Shown here: positions 26,345-37,741 of the stretch, piece after piece
How the letters are laid out: each line of letters starts with the position of its first letter
Position numbering within the stretch: the first letter of the stretch is position 1
Assembly (NCBI GenBank): GCA_029204225.1
Contig: CM055094.1
Location: 29,684,107-29,748,106 of the forward strand
DNA from: Diphasiastrum complanatum
Lineage: Eukaryota > Streptophyta > Lycopodiopsida > Lycopodiales > Lycopodiaceae
DNA length: 64,000 nt
Reading direction: 5' to 3'
The notes under the pieces: model-generated
What the model was told of the DNA's origin: nothing
What the model saw: the letters and a program-made list of their open reading frames with translations, nothing else
The model's database searches: none
Made by a program: the position numbers and the translations under genes

Positions 26345-26400
<56 letters not shown>
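26334..26400. repeat. Poly-C run and (TC)n microsatellite
   Basis: Fourteen C residues are followed by about 26 TC units. A minus-strand open frame through here (Arg-Glu repeats) is an artefact of the repeat. Confidence 0.95.
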
Positions 26401-26404
<4 letters not shown>

Positions 26405-29130
26405 GCATGGTTCGCACACACACCTCCAATTAGCTACCATATGCTCACATAAAACTTTATTTTGGAAGTTTATAGGTGTAGAGTAAGAAAAATCAACAAG
26501 ACAATATTTTACTAAAAACAAATGGAGGACATGCAAGATCTGTAAATGCAGCATGCATGGACTTTTAGGCTCACATTCTAATCTTAGCAAATCAATTCAT
26601 GTAAATATGGCAATAGCCATACAATGATAGCTGGATCAATTTATTATGCAACATTATGATCACCAAGGGAAAACCAACAGTGTTAAACTCAAGGCCTGTG
26701 CAACTTTTTTATATTTGACCTTGAATGTAGACTCCTGAACATGGACAACCATATGGGACCCTTTGGAAGGGACTGTGGAAAGCTACCTGCAAAGTCCCTA
26801 AGGCAACCTATATTAGGACCTCCTTTAGGCCCTTTCTAAATGCAACAGCTTCCCAAGCCAGTTGAGCTTTTGGATCGCCTAAAGATCCCAAGCAAAGACC
26901 CATTTCGGGAGGCTTTCCCAGTAAGTATATATGGCAGGCGTTACTGCCTCACATATTGCGGCCACAGTTCTTACACTTGGAGCTTCACTTTACGGTTATG
27001 CTGCTCATGCTTCACATTCACATGCCGAATCTTTTCACTCTTGCGAGGACTTCTCGCAGAACCATTGTAATAACTTTGAATCTACCAGAGTAGCACATGA
27101 AGCCAACAATCAAATGACTCAGAGTAGAGTTGGAAATTTCGCACCAGGTTTTGCTCCGCAATTTGATGGCCTGAACTTCTTTGAGATCATCATCATTTCC
27201 GTTGAAAAACAACAATCATGAAGACAAACCGCTTTCCAACTTCAATTTTATATGGATAATCATGTTATGGCCAGACTTTTTGGGACACTTCCATGCTTGA
27301 TGGCCTCTTGCATTTTCTTAAGAAAATTTCAAGATTTTTGAAGTTCAGACACAATGGGATAGATAGATCCCTTTGATAGGTACTTCAATATTCTTACAAA
27401 TGGTAGTGAAAAAAGTAGTATAATCGTCTGTTATCGCTCCAAATCGAGACCTGTAAATTACATTTATTCATGCGGACATCGAACCGGCTGTTTTTCTTTA
27501 CAAATTTCAAGATACATCAATTTCATTATTGTGAACACTCATTTTGAGCTCTCTCTATAACGAGCAAATCCTGCTTACGGAAACTCAAACTCTATCCTCC
27601 GCCTTTAAGCGCCTTCATGCTTTTGAAATATTGCAATTAAGGTTGAGGAGGTGCGAACATATGAGTATCTGTGAAGAAGGAACGTTTTGCAATTTTCTCA
27701 TTGTATGTCATCCTTCATTTTCATTACCTCCCTCTACTTGAACATTGTATTGATTTTTGAGAGAAAACACAAGTAAATCTCCTCCGTATCTTTATCTTGA
27801 GAATAAGAGCATGTATAACTCAATCACTGGTGTTAAATTTGCAACAGATCTAAAGGGTAGAAGAATCAAATGCAAGCACCAAATCATCGACACTACTTGC
27901 AGGAGGAGATTGTGGGAAAAAACTACACGAAATAATGCTATCCTTCAATATTGTTTAGAAATTAGTAAATGAAGCAAAGCTATCATAGTTGTTTGAGTGT
28001 GATGGTATTGCAAGTAGCAAAGCTATCATAGTTGTTTGATAGTGAATCAAGCTATAATATCCCCATTTAGGTTGTAAACCTTTGTTAGCCTGCTCATAGA
28101 AGGTACCTTTAAAGATAGCTTCCCAAGCCAGTTGTGCCTGCATTAGAGATGGTTTGTAGTGCATTTGAGGATTTTCAAAGAATGGCTTCCCAAGGAGTGG
28201 ATAACATAGCTAATCAAGCGACCATTGTCATGGCCTTAGAGAATATTGGGGGCAAGGTTGTGCATGCTGCTGTAGATTGATTCTTGTCATGCATGATGTT
28301 GTAGATTGATTCTTGGCCTGCATGCAATGTGTCTTCATGGCATGAATTGGCAACAAAGTAGAACGCTTTGAATGGAAGCAGCTTGAACGTTTAGCATAAA
28401 TTTCAGCCAGCATAGAGTCCGCATTTCTTTGTAACCTTAAAATCAATGAGACAATTTGCGTAATAAGAGGTGTGGGTGCTTCTGTTGCTATTTTGAGGTC
28501 AGCGATTAGCTGCACAATCGCGCATGTAGGAGCAAAATAAAAACCAAAATTTCCAGGACCAACAGAGGCTCTTCTTTTCCTACAAGCTTCTGGTGGTACT
28601 TGGGGAAAGCAAGATTAACTATCATCATAGCTTTGATCATCATGCAAGGCGGAGTTATAGGCTGAGTTGTGCAGCCTCCCATCTCCAAAGCGGGCTTGTA
28701 AACAGAAGTTTGAAGCAGATTCAACCAGAATCCCGAACCTGAATTGGATTAAAACTTGAATCATAAACCTGAAAGTGGATTCAACCTGAATCATTGTTTC
28801 TCTGTTTGCAGGTAGCGGCCATCTTCTCAGGCAGTTCCAGATCATTGGAGACGGCCAGCGAGGATTCAAAACACCATTATTTTGTAGGACATCACCATGC
28901 TACTTCAAAGCAGGCATTTTTGCCTTCTTACAAATTCCATAACACTTACCATCCTCAAAACAATGTCAAAACAGGTTTGAGCAAAAGAAGAAGCAGAAAC
29001 AAGTTTGAGCAAAAGAAGAAGTAGACTTTATTCAGAAAGCACAACCAGCAAACAAGAAGGATTCTATCATGCATGATCAGTTCTGGTTCCTATTCAAAAT
29101 ACAAAGCCATTTAGATCTTTCTCCATACTT
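26405..29130. other. Long stretch without a recognised gene
   Basis: Short open frames on both strands show no family that I recognise. The minus-strand frames 28724-28506 and 28515-28228 have fairly even amino acid composition and could be remnants of an unknown coding sequence. A short duplication around gttgtagattgattcttg lies at 28262-28312. An 18-base word (agcttcccaagccagttg) occurs near 26849 and 28120. Confidence 0.35.
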
Positions 29131-29132
29131 TT

Positions 29133-29267
29133 GGCATCCATGACCTAAGGTGGTTGTGGGATTGGTTTTGGAATATTGGCATCCATGACCTACGGTGGTT
29201 GTGGGACTGGTTGCAAATTATTGTCATCAACGGCCTATGATGGTTGTTGGTTGATTGTGGCAAGTTG
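29133..29267 (+). repeat. Three 45-bp monomers upstream of non-LTR copy B
   Basis: Units begin ggcatccatgacctaagg at 29133, ggcatccatgacctacgg at 29178 and gtcatcaacggcctatga at 29223, an exact 45-bp step. Each contains tggttgtgg or a close variant. They end 54 bases before the ATG at 29321, in the position of a 5' UTR. Confidence 0.85.
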
Positions 29268-29320
29268 TGGCAAAGTGCAAAGGTATATCTTCGTACAGTT
29301 TGTTTGGCTAGTCTTGCAAC

Positions 29321-31506
29321 ATGTCATATGATTCCAACCGCAAACGTCCACCTTCTCCTTCTTCTTCTCAGCTGCCTGGCTCGCAACGTCTTCGCATTGA
29401 TAACTTGCCTTCACAGCATGATTCTCGCGTCTCGCAACAATTCCATCGGTCTTGCAATGCCCAACGCGTCTCAGATTTTCATGCAGCCAATGTTCCACAA
29501 CGTGCTCTTCTGGTTCCTGTTTCAACCGCACCTACTCCACCTATTCACCACGCTGCTATGGTTCCATATCTCCCTCCACAGGTTCGAGCCTCCGGATCTC
29601 CGACTACTCAAAATTCCTCCCTTCGTGTTCCTTGTTCTAGTTGTGGCAGATTGTATGTTCAAGAGGCAAGCTTAACTCAACACCAAAAGGCATGCTCTGC
29701 TTTTCACCAGGTTTCTTCCTTGCTTGTGACGCTTGATTTTTCGCATCCAGCTCATGTCTCGTCGCTTGGGCTTGGGCTTGCTCTGTTGATGTTCTGAGTT
29801 CTCTTCATTTAGGATTGCCTCGTTCACACCTCTATGCTCATATCACATTTGCTTTACGTCAAGAGGTCCAACGAGCTTTGTGTGTGCCTCTGTCTCGCTT
29901 GGCCAAAGACCCTTATGATATCGCTGCATGGCATGTTTTCTTGCTTTTTTCTGTATGGTGTCTAGAACTCCCACCTCGCGGTGGTGAAGCTGGCCATCGT
30001 GAAACTAGAACTCGTCTGCGGTTCACTAGCAGCTTTCGTGGATCTGGTTCTTCGAGATCTTGATCAGGCTTGAAATGGTGAGGTCATCTTCATCGTTCCC
30101 TTTTGCTAGGTCAAGTGGATGAGCTCTCTCACGCGGCTCGCGCTTTGGTCCCTTCTACACCGATGCCTCCTTCTTCTCACTCTGTTTCGGCACTGCAGCG
30201 CCTCCATCCGCAGACTGGATATGAGTTACCATTATTTGTCGAGGATTTTGAGCCGGATACAGACCTCCAGCTTGGGCAACCTCATTTTCTCAATACTTTG
30301 CTCCATAGTCCTCAAATCTCTGCCGGTGGTCCTACTGTGTGGGTTTTTGAGCATTTTCATGTTTGCCTTTCTCCTAATGATTCAACAAGCGGTTTTGGTT
30401 TTCTTTTCCAAGTGTGTAACTTCATTGCAATTGGTCACATTCCTTCGTCGATCGCTACTGTTTTGAGTTCGGCCCGCCAAATCGCCTTGGACAAATCTTC
30501 TAGGGGTGTTCGTCCTATTGCTGTGGGTGAAGTTTTGTATCGGTTGGTTGCACGTACCCTTGCATTTCAATTTTGCGATGATTCCGAGCTCATTTCTCTC
30601 CCTTGCAGTTTGGTTGTGCAACTTCCGGTGGCTGTGAAATCGTTGTGCATGCTTTGCGTGCTGTTCTAGATGCCCACCCAGATTGGGTTGTTATGCAAGT
30701 TGATGTCACGAATGCTTTCACTTCCGTGTTTCGTAGCGCCATCTTTCAAGAGCTGCGTGATGTCGATGAGCCTTTCCATTCTCTCATTCCTTTTGTTCAT
30801 ACTTTCTACACATGTGAAGCTCCACTATACTACAGTCATACTACTTCCTTGGGTGATGTCACTATCATTCCTTCTGCAACTGGCACCCGTCAGGCACCCG
30901 TCAAGGGGATCCTCTTGGTGGCCCTTTATTTGCTCTTGCTCACCTGCGTGCCTTGCGTTCAGCCTCTACAAGTTTCCCTTCCTGTCTTTTCCCTTCCATC
31001 GCAGATGACACTCATATTGTGGGGTCATTCAAGGATGTTCTTCATGTTTTTCTACATTTTAAGGACCAATTATCACTGCTCGGGCTTTCTGTCAATTTAT
31101 CAAAGTGTACAACATGGTGTCCGCAAGGCCTTCCTTTCGGATTTCCTATTCCAGAGAATATCCTCAAACCTGAACATGGTATCAAAGCTTTGGGAATACC
31201 TATCGGCTCAATCGCTCATGTCAATTCTATGGTTCAGCAGGTTTAACACCAACAAATTCAGCATTATGATTTACTTCCAAAATTGGGCAACGGGCAAGTC
31301 GCATTCGCCATTCTCACTCGTTGTTTTGCTCACCGTCCTGGTTATTTGCTACGTTGTGTTCCTCCATCTTCAGATATTATGCAGCTTCTACAAGGCTTTG
31401 ATAATTCCTTGTTACAGATTTTGGAAAGCTTACTTGCAACAGATTCTTTGCAACATTCCAATGGCATATTGCTCAAGCGTCAAATTGTACTTGCTGGTTT
31501 CACACG
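29321..31506 (+). pseudogene. Non-LTR retrotransposon copy B: N-terminal zinc finger and reverse transcriptase
   Basis: The ATG at 29321 starts an N-terminal domain rich in Ser and Pro, with a finger C-S-S-C…H-Q-K-A-C (C-X2-C-X12-H-X4-C) at 29633-29695. A frameshift near 29780 leads to LPPRGGEAG (about 29970). After 30103 the reading passes ALDKSSRGVRPIAVGEVLYRL and, after another shift near 30600, VMQVDVTNAFTS with the first catalytic Asp (about 30700). Further shifts give ATGTRQ, the box ADDTHIVGS (about 31004) and GLSVNLSKCTTWCPQGLP. An N-terminal finger and a single ORF are typical of RLE-type non-LTR elements. The 3' part is cut off near 31490-31506 where an LTR begins. Copy A supplies the missing C-terminus. 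Confidence 0.82.
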
Positions 31507-32154
31507 TGTGAAAACCTGTCAGAGTAAGGACTCCAGCCTGTAATCAAAGTACAATATGATAGGAACTCAAAACTATCAAGAAAAATCAAGACAAATGATG
31601 AAATTGACAAGAATTGCCTCCAAAACCAAGGTTGGTGTTCTCTTTTTTATTATTGCCAAATGTGGCTCTATATATACAAAAAGTGGGAGCTCGTGGTACT
31701 GATCATCCCTCTGATCCCACATGTGTGAGGGTGCTTTGTCATGTGATTCATCATGCAAAATTGCCACTTGGACAAAACCTTCTATTTTGAGCACTTTTGG
31801 TCCATTTTCCTTCTATGTAGAGAACTAGGAAAAAACTCTTCTAGAAGTGCAAATTTGACTTCCTTAGCTTATTCCACATGTGTTACCAGCCCTCTACACA
31901 TGGGATTTGACACCTAATCTCATGATGTGGCTTCATGCAATCTCTAGATAGATGCCATGTGGCATATAACTAGAAAACTAGATTTTGGCCTTTTTAGCCA
32001 CTAGAACTTGATTTAAACTATATGTACAAGCTATATGATTGTACTACATGAAAAGTACATTTATTTTACATGTGGGAACAGGCTCCACACATGTGTAATC
32101 ATCCTATATACATAGATTTGACCTTGACCAAGCATAATTTTTGCATTTTTCACA
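31507..32154 (-). repeat. LTR, minus orientation, TGTGAAAA...TTTTCACA
   Basis: On the minus strand the LTR starts TGTGAAAAATGC at 32154, right after a purine tract GAGGAGGAG (plus 32155-32163), and ends GGTTTTCACA at 31507. It contains a TATA-like word (ctatatatac, about 31670). About 500 bp are nearly identical to 35134-35604. It interrupts non-LTR copy B. Confidence 0.75.
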
Positions 32155-32179
32155 CTCCTCCTCAAAAATGTAGCTTGGT

Positions 32180-33671
32180 AAATCTAGCTTGATAATTTGC
32201 TGGGAACTTTGGATAAGTTCAAACTTATTGTTATCATCCAAGAGAAATCAATCAAGAATAAGGAGCAATCACAAAATGAAAATAGTTTCATTTATGCTCT
32301 CATGTCAACTTATGAAGAACCATTTTGCTTTGAAGAGGTTTTTGTATCTCAAAGGTGGATTAAGGCAATACTAGTTGAGTGTGATGCCTTAAAGGATAGC
32401 AAAGTATGTTTTCCTTGTAAACTTACACTAGATATGAAGTCAAGGAAATGGAAATGTCTTCATAATGTAGGATCTTTTGGTTTCAATAAGATCATGAATG
32501 ATGTGTTCATTCATAAAGATGAAAATTGTAAGTTTTCAATCTTAAAGACAAGTTGTAAACTTCATATGAGAATAAGTGAAGCATCCAAAGTGGACACTTA
32601 TATCCATAAGCAAGTAGTTAGCCTTATTGAGATGGAAGTACCTTTTGATTTCAATATTAGAAAAATCATGCCAAGTTGTGGTGATTTTTGGACTTATGTT
32701 TCTAGCATAAGTAATCTTGATAATCATAGGAAGTGCATATTGAATGGTCATATGGTTGTGATCATTATGAGACATGGAGGTCTCAGATTTCCATCAAGCA
32801 GGAGCTTGATTTCCATCAAGCATGAAGAGGATCTTAGGAGTCATCTCAAGGTTCAAGTATGCCAATGATTGAGGAGGAGAGTCCTTCTCAAGGTTCAAGT
32901 GTGCCAAGGATTTAGGAGGAGAGACCTTCTCAAATTGTGATTCCAAAATGAAACTCAAGAAACATGGCTGAGCCCTTGTGGCTCACATTTCAAGGGAAAG
33001 AGGAGCATATCTCATGTGTTATACATCTCATACTTACTTCTCTTATGTCATTTGATGAATCAAATTGCTTTAGTGAGATCATTGCATCTCAAAATTGGAG
33101 TAAAGCCATACTAGTTGAGTATGAAGTCTCTCTTGAGAACATAGATGATGTTTTTAAAAGGTTGAAATTGATTGTAAATCAATTAGAAAGAAAATGGTTA
33201 TTTCATCAAATGTATGCTCTTGAGTCATGCAAGAGCAAAAGTGATTTGTTCACTCATAGTTTGAAAATTTGTATTGAGGCAAATTGTAAACTCTTTATGA
33301 GAGTAAGTGAATCATCTTCTAAAGACACTTATCTCCATAATGAAGTATTTAGCCTCATTGGATCTGAGATTAGCATGGTAAACAAGCATGAAGATATGAT
33401 GCAAACACTTTGTTATTATAGCATGCATAGTCTTGCCAACCTGGATGAGTCTAATTCTCTAGATCGTGGTAACATGATGTTAGATCTTTGTGATCCTAAT
33501 AAGACAAGAAGAAATCTTTATTTCCTCATGGAGGATCATGCACATGAAGAAGGAGCAAGCCTCAAGGTCAAGCATCTATATAAAATTTGGAAGGAATCAA
33601 TTTTGGAGGTGCTAGGATGGTGCAAAGCTCTCAAGTTCATCAAAGATGAAGCACTATCATGGATATGGTGA
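32180..33671 (+). pseudogene. Two tandem, related copia pre-RT fragments
   Basis: Open frames 32197-32868 and 32964-33671 resemble each other: KAILVE follows a Q-x-W start in both, and CKLHMRISEAS matches CKLFMRVSESS, each followed by D-T-Y. Between them lies a Ser-rich linker read as P-R-I-x-E-E-R-P-S, which also occurs in opposite orientation at 56880-57060. The Q-x-W-x-K-A-x-x-V-E stretch resembles the start of copia RT. The plus orientation conflicts with the minus orientation of the LTRs on both sides. No catalytic motif is present. The function call is tentative. Confidence 0.45.
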
Positions 33672-33859
33672 TTTTGGATCAACATCAAGCTCATTGGCTG
33701 ATCTTCACACCTTTTGAACCAGCAAAGACCAATTCAACCCATGGAGTCAAGTTCAAGATCATCATGGTTAGTTTGATAACAACCTATGTCAAGAATTTTC
33801 ACCAAGCTTTAAAAATCAGACACGTAGAGATTCACAAAGATCCCAACCATGCATGAACA

Positions 33860-34957
33860 CTCAAATATGGACTCCTCCTTGTTCTATAAATCCAATGGGA
33901 TCACAACTTGACCCTCACACTCTCACAAAGAAAGTTGAATAGAACTAATTTGAGTTTCATACATACTATGTCAATTTTTGCTCAATTGATTGAATTCATT
34001 CACCCCTATTGGATTCCAACAATGACTCTATCTCTTAAGAGTTGGAATGAAATTCAAAATAAAAAGTTGTGATTCTTCTCACTAAGATATTGTGTTTCAA
34101 GGAGCTAATGCCACTTAGAAAGATTTGATCACCTAGGAGAAGACAAATTCTCCACCAATAACAACACAAAATGAGCTTCTAGATCTTACCCTCTACAAAG
34201 GAAGGAACTCTTAGAAAATTGTATCTCTCTCTACACATTTGCCATACACACCTTAATGAATCTTTTCAAACCTTAAAAATTTGAGTAGGGTTGAACAATG
34301 TGACTTGGATCTCAATCTCTTTTCTAGAACTCTCAATTGAAGCCAATCTATGTCAAATTCTACAAAAGATTTGCATAGATGCTATATATGCACTAGAAGC
34401 TCTCAAAGGTTTCACTTGGAGGACATATCCAAGGATGTTTTCTAGCAAATTGATGTTTCTAAACTTGACCCTATCACTCTTGAACAAATCTAGAGTGATG
34501 GTACAATGGATTTCAACCTCTCACCTTGCATATCACTCCTTAATCTATGATTTTTGGCAATATCTCTCTCAACTTTGACATGTACTCAAAAAATCAGAGA
34601 AACACATTTGATGCACCTAATTCAAGTTTCAAATTTAGTTTTTCGGTTGATCTAATCCAAGAACAAATTAGTGGAATAGAATCTCTATAGAAAAAGCTTG
34701 ATTTTGCACTAAAAATCTCTCAATTTGGGTGTGTGAGTCAAATTGTACAAATTTTTGAATTTTCTCAACCAAAACCGGACCTGTATGCCTCACACATGTG
34801 AAAAGTGTTCCTACAGCCCACAACAAGTTTTGGTCCAAAATTTTTGAGAATACCTATGAAATCCAACTCACTACACAAAAACTAGCTAGTTTCCAAAAAC
34901 TTGCTAATTTGGGCTTAGTTTTGGATCAACCCCATCAATATCAATAAATCCTCTTGT
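33860..34957. other. Internal region of the LTR-flanked block, no coding signal
   Basis: AT-rich with short broken frames on both strands. It lies next to the primer binding site, where gag would be expected on the minus strand, but no Gag motif is visible. Confidence 0.4.
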
Positions 34958-34974
34958 ACTTGGCTCTGATACCA
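34958..34974 (-). other. Primer binding site (initiator-Met tRNA type), minus orientation
   Basis: The minus strand reads TGGTATCAGAGCCAAGT directly after an LTR ending CCACA. This matches the complement of plant initiator-Met tRNA. It shows that the LTR to its right is the 5' LTR of a minus-strand element. Confidence 0.85.
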
Positions 34975-35604
34975 TGTGGAAAATCTGCAAAATTGGACCA
35001 AGAATGGATCCTAAAATGATCCACAAGAGTGATTGGATGTTAGATACAATTGATCTATCAATCTACACAAGATTTAGATCAATCTAGATCAAATTTAGAT
35101 GAGAACAAGAACAATCATAAATGAAAGGCAATTGTACTTGCTGGTTTCACACGTATACAATATGATAGAAACTCAAAACTATCAAGAAAAATAAAGACAA
35201 ATGATAAAATTGACAAGAATTGCCTCCGAAACCAAGATTGGTGTTCTCTTTTTTATTATGGCCAAATATGGCTCTATATATACAAAAAGTGGGAGCTCAT
35301 GGTATTGATCATCCCTCTGATCCCACATGTGTGAGGGTGCTTTGTCATGTGATGATTCATCATGCAAAATTGTCACTTGGACAAAACCTTCTATTTTGAG
35401 CACTTTTGGTCCATTTTTCTTCTATGTAGAGAACTAGGAAAAAAACTCTTCTATAAGTGCAAATTTGACTTCCTTAACTTATTCCACATGTGTGAGCAGC
35501 ACTCTACACATGGGATTTGACATCTAATCTCATGATGTGGCTTCATGCAATCTCTAGATAGAAGCCATGTGGCATATGACTAGAAAACTAGATTTTGGCC
35601 TTTC
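34975..35604 (-). repeat. 5' LTR of the minus-strand element, truncated
   Basis: The segment 35134-35604 is nearly identical to 31484-31999. The part next to the PBS (34975-35133) has no counterpart in the other LTR, which instead has only about 44 bases there. Similarity stops at about 35604, so the outer part of the LTR is missing. Confidence 0.7.
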
Positions 35605-35859
35605 AAAACTTGTAGCCACAAAGAAGAATAGATAGTGCAAACTGTAACCAAAGATGTTTTTCCTTGTGAATTACCTCATGGATTTACAAGCTGTTGAATA
35701 AGGTATTCATGAAAAGGAAATACTTGTTACCTAAAAGGATGATCTTGTAGACTATTTTGGTGGAGGTCAAAACTTTACTAAGAGCAGACTTAGGAAAAAA
35801 ATATCATGGAAAAATTTTCATTCTAATGATATTACCAAGATTTTAAATTGATTTGGCCA

Positions 35860-36760
35860 TTATGGGTTTTTAATTTTACTTATGGATTAACTAATGCTCT
35901 TGCTAGGTTTCAACATATGTTATCTTTTAGCATATGTTGAATGATTAATTTTGTTCATATCTAAGAAAATTTGTGTTGGTGTTCTTAAATAATATTCTCA
36001 TCTATAGTAAAATACTAAGGAAGCATGCCAAACATTTTTGGATTGTGATGAGTATTCTTAGACAAGAAAAATTGTATGCTAGAAAATCTAAATGTGAACT
36101 CTTGAAACATGAATTAATGTATCTTGGGCATGGACTCACTCCGACAAGTTTGCAAATTGATCTTGATAGGATTAAGATAGTAGTTGAATGGTCAGTTGCT
36201 AGGACTATGACAAAACTAAGATGTTGTTTGGGCTTTATTATTTTCTTTGGAAATTTTACTAGCTTGGATTCTAAGAGAGTAGAGCCCTTCAATGCTTGTT
36301 TGAAAGAGGTGAGAAGTAAGAAAGGAAGTTCTAGTCCATTGTATGGATTGATCAGTTAGATGAACTCTTTTGAGTTTAAAAATATCTAACTATTTTAGCT
36401 CCCATTTTGGTAATGAAAAAGTCAAATCATAAAAAAAAATGCAAGTAATTATGTGATTGGAGCAATTTTATCACAAAGAGGGTAAACTAGCAACTTTTGA
36501 AAGTAAGAAGTTAAGTTATCCTCATATAAGACATACAACTCAAGAAAACAAAAAAATATTTTCTTCTTAATCAAGCATTTAAAATTATGGAGTCAATATC
36601 TTTATGGTAGCAAGTTTACGATGTGTACTAAACACTATGCTCCAAAAAATGTGAACCAATTGAAGACATATTCACTTTGAGAAATTCTAATAATGACAAG
36701 GATGGAGTTGAAAATGTTGCTTGCTATCTCAACCTAGGATCTAACACTTATAATGTTGAT
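35860..36760 (+). pseudogene. Ty3/gypsy RT and RNase H remnant
   Basis: The frame 35973-36359 reads VFLNNILIYSK, then ARKSKCELLKHELMYLGHGL, the classic region around the catalytic box of gypsy RT. Both Asp residues of the expected F-L-D-D have become Asn. After further stops, broken frames at 36470-36680 give an RNase H-like FESKKLS and Y-P-H-I-R-H-T-T-Q-E-N, then an L-W block. Gag, protease and integrase are not seen nearby. It is a dead fragment inserted beside the truncated LTR that ends at about 35604. Confidence 0.8.
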
Positions 36761-37432
36761 CCAACCTTTGAAATCTAGCAACAGAATGTGAGATCAAGCT
36801 CACAACAGAAAAAATCAACCTGTTTTGAATCTGGATTTAGCTTCTATCATAGAAATGAAGCATATGCAAGTATGGAGTCTATCTCTCCCACGAGTTTCAA
36901 AAAATTGATAAATTCTTCTAGGAACTTACTTTCAACTCAAACACAATAATCTATGTGAAATGAAAAGTCTAAGACCTCACAAAACTCACTTTATCCAATT
37001 CTACTTGATTGATAATGAAAATTGAAAATATTAATGAAAAGAACTGATGTGTGCTCACTTCGGCATATCACACGAGATGAGTACTCTCTCTATCTCTTTG
37101 ATTGCCCAAAACTCTTCTAAAAACAAATCAAATTGACTTAGAAACTCAAGCAACACAATATACTCTTTAATACCCATCCAACAAGCTATAGAACATCAAA
37201 TTTGGATCATTCCTTGAGAAGTAGCACTCAATCAAAGAGGGCTAATTTCATACGTGTGAGCTCTCTGTCCGTACAGGGATCAGCTGGAGCAGATCAGACT
37301 TGATTTGATCCACTTATGGTCCACAGATAGCTTGTTTGTTAGTGAGTTTGGATTCCTCTCCCAAATCCGAGTTCCTGCAAGCAAAAGCACTTATGTTCTG
37401 ATGTATACACCCTCACCTCTTCAAAGCATGAA

Positions 37433-37444
37433 GCTTTGATACCA
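37433..37444 (-). other. Primer binding site of a minus-strand copia element
   Basis: The minus strand reads TGGTATCAAAGC right after an LTR ending CTTCACA. One base differs from the usual initiator-Met pattern. Confidence 0.7.
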
Positions 37445-37741
37445 TGTGAAGTTTTTAGCTTGTGTGAACTTCACCACACACCTTACAGGATTTTTATGAG
37501 GTGTTGTGATTGCACAAGATTGATCAATGAACATATTACTTGAAAAATCTAAGACAAGAGCACAATGACATACATCAGACTGAAAAAACTAACTCCTTAC
37601 AATGAGAAATGGATATCAGAAATTATTCTAAGTGCTCACTATGGAGAAAACAGCCTGCTCTCGAGTAGAGAGAGAAAATCAACACATAAAACTTGGGTAG
37701 AGAGAAAATGAGCCCAAAACACCAAAATTTCAATATTCACA
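37445..37741 (-). repeat. Short LTR (about 297 bp), TGTGAA...TTCACA
   Basis: The block starts TGTGAAG and ends ATTCACA on the plus strand. It shares tgtgattgcaca, the aagagcacaat word and a gagagagaaa tract with the LTR at 56327-56635, in the same order. With the PBS on its left it would be the 5' LTR of a minus-strand element whose inside (to the left) is no longer recognisable. Confidence 0.65.

Noticed and set aside
26102-26590. 162-codon minus-strand ORF with Arg-Glu repeats
   Set aside because: It runs through a TC microsatellite and poly-C run; the rest shows no family pattern.
26849-28140. 18-base word agcttcccaagccagttg occurring twice
   Set aside because: The flanks do not match, so it is not enough to define a repeat.
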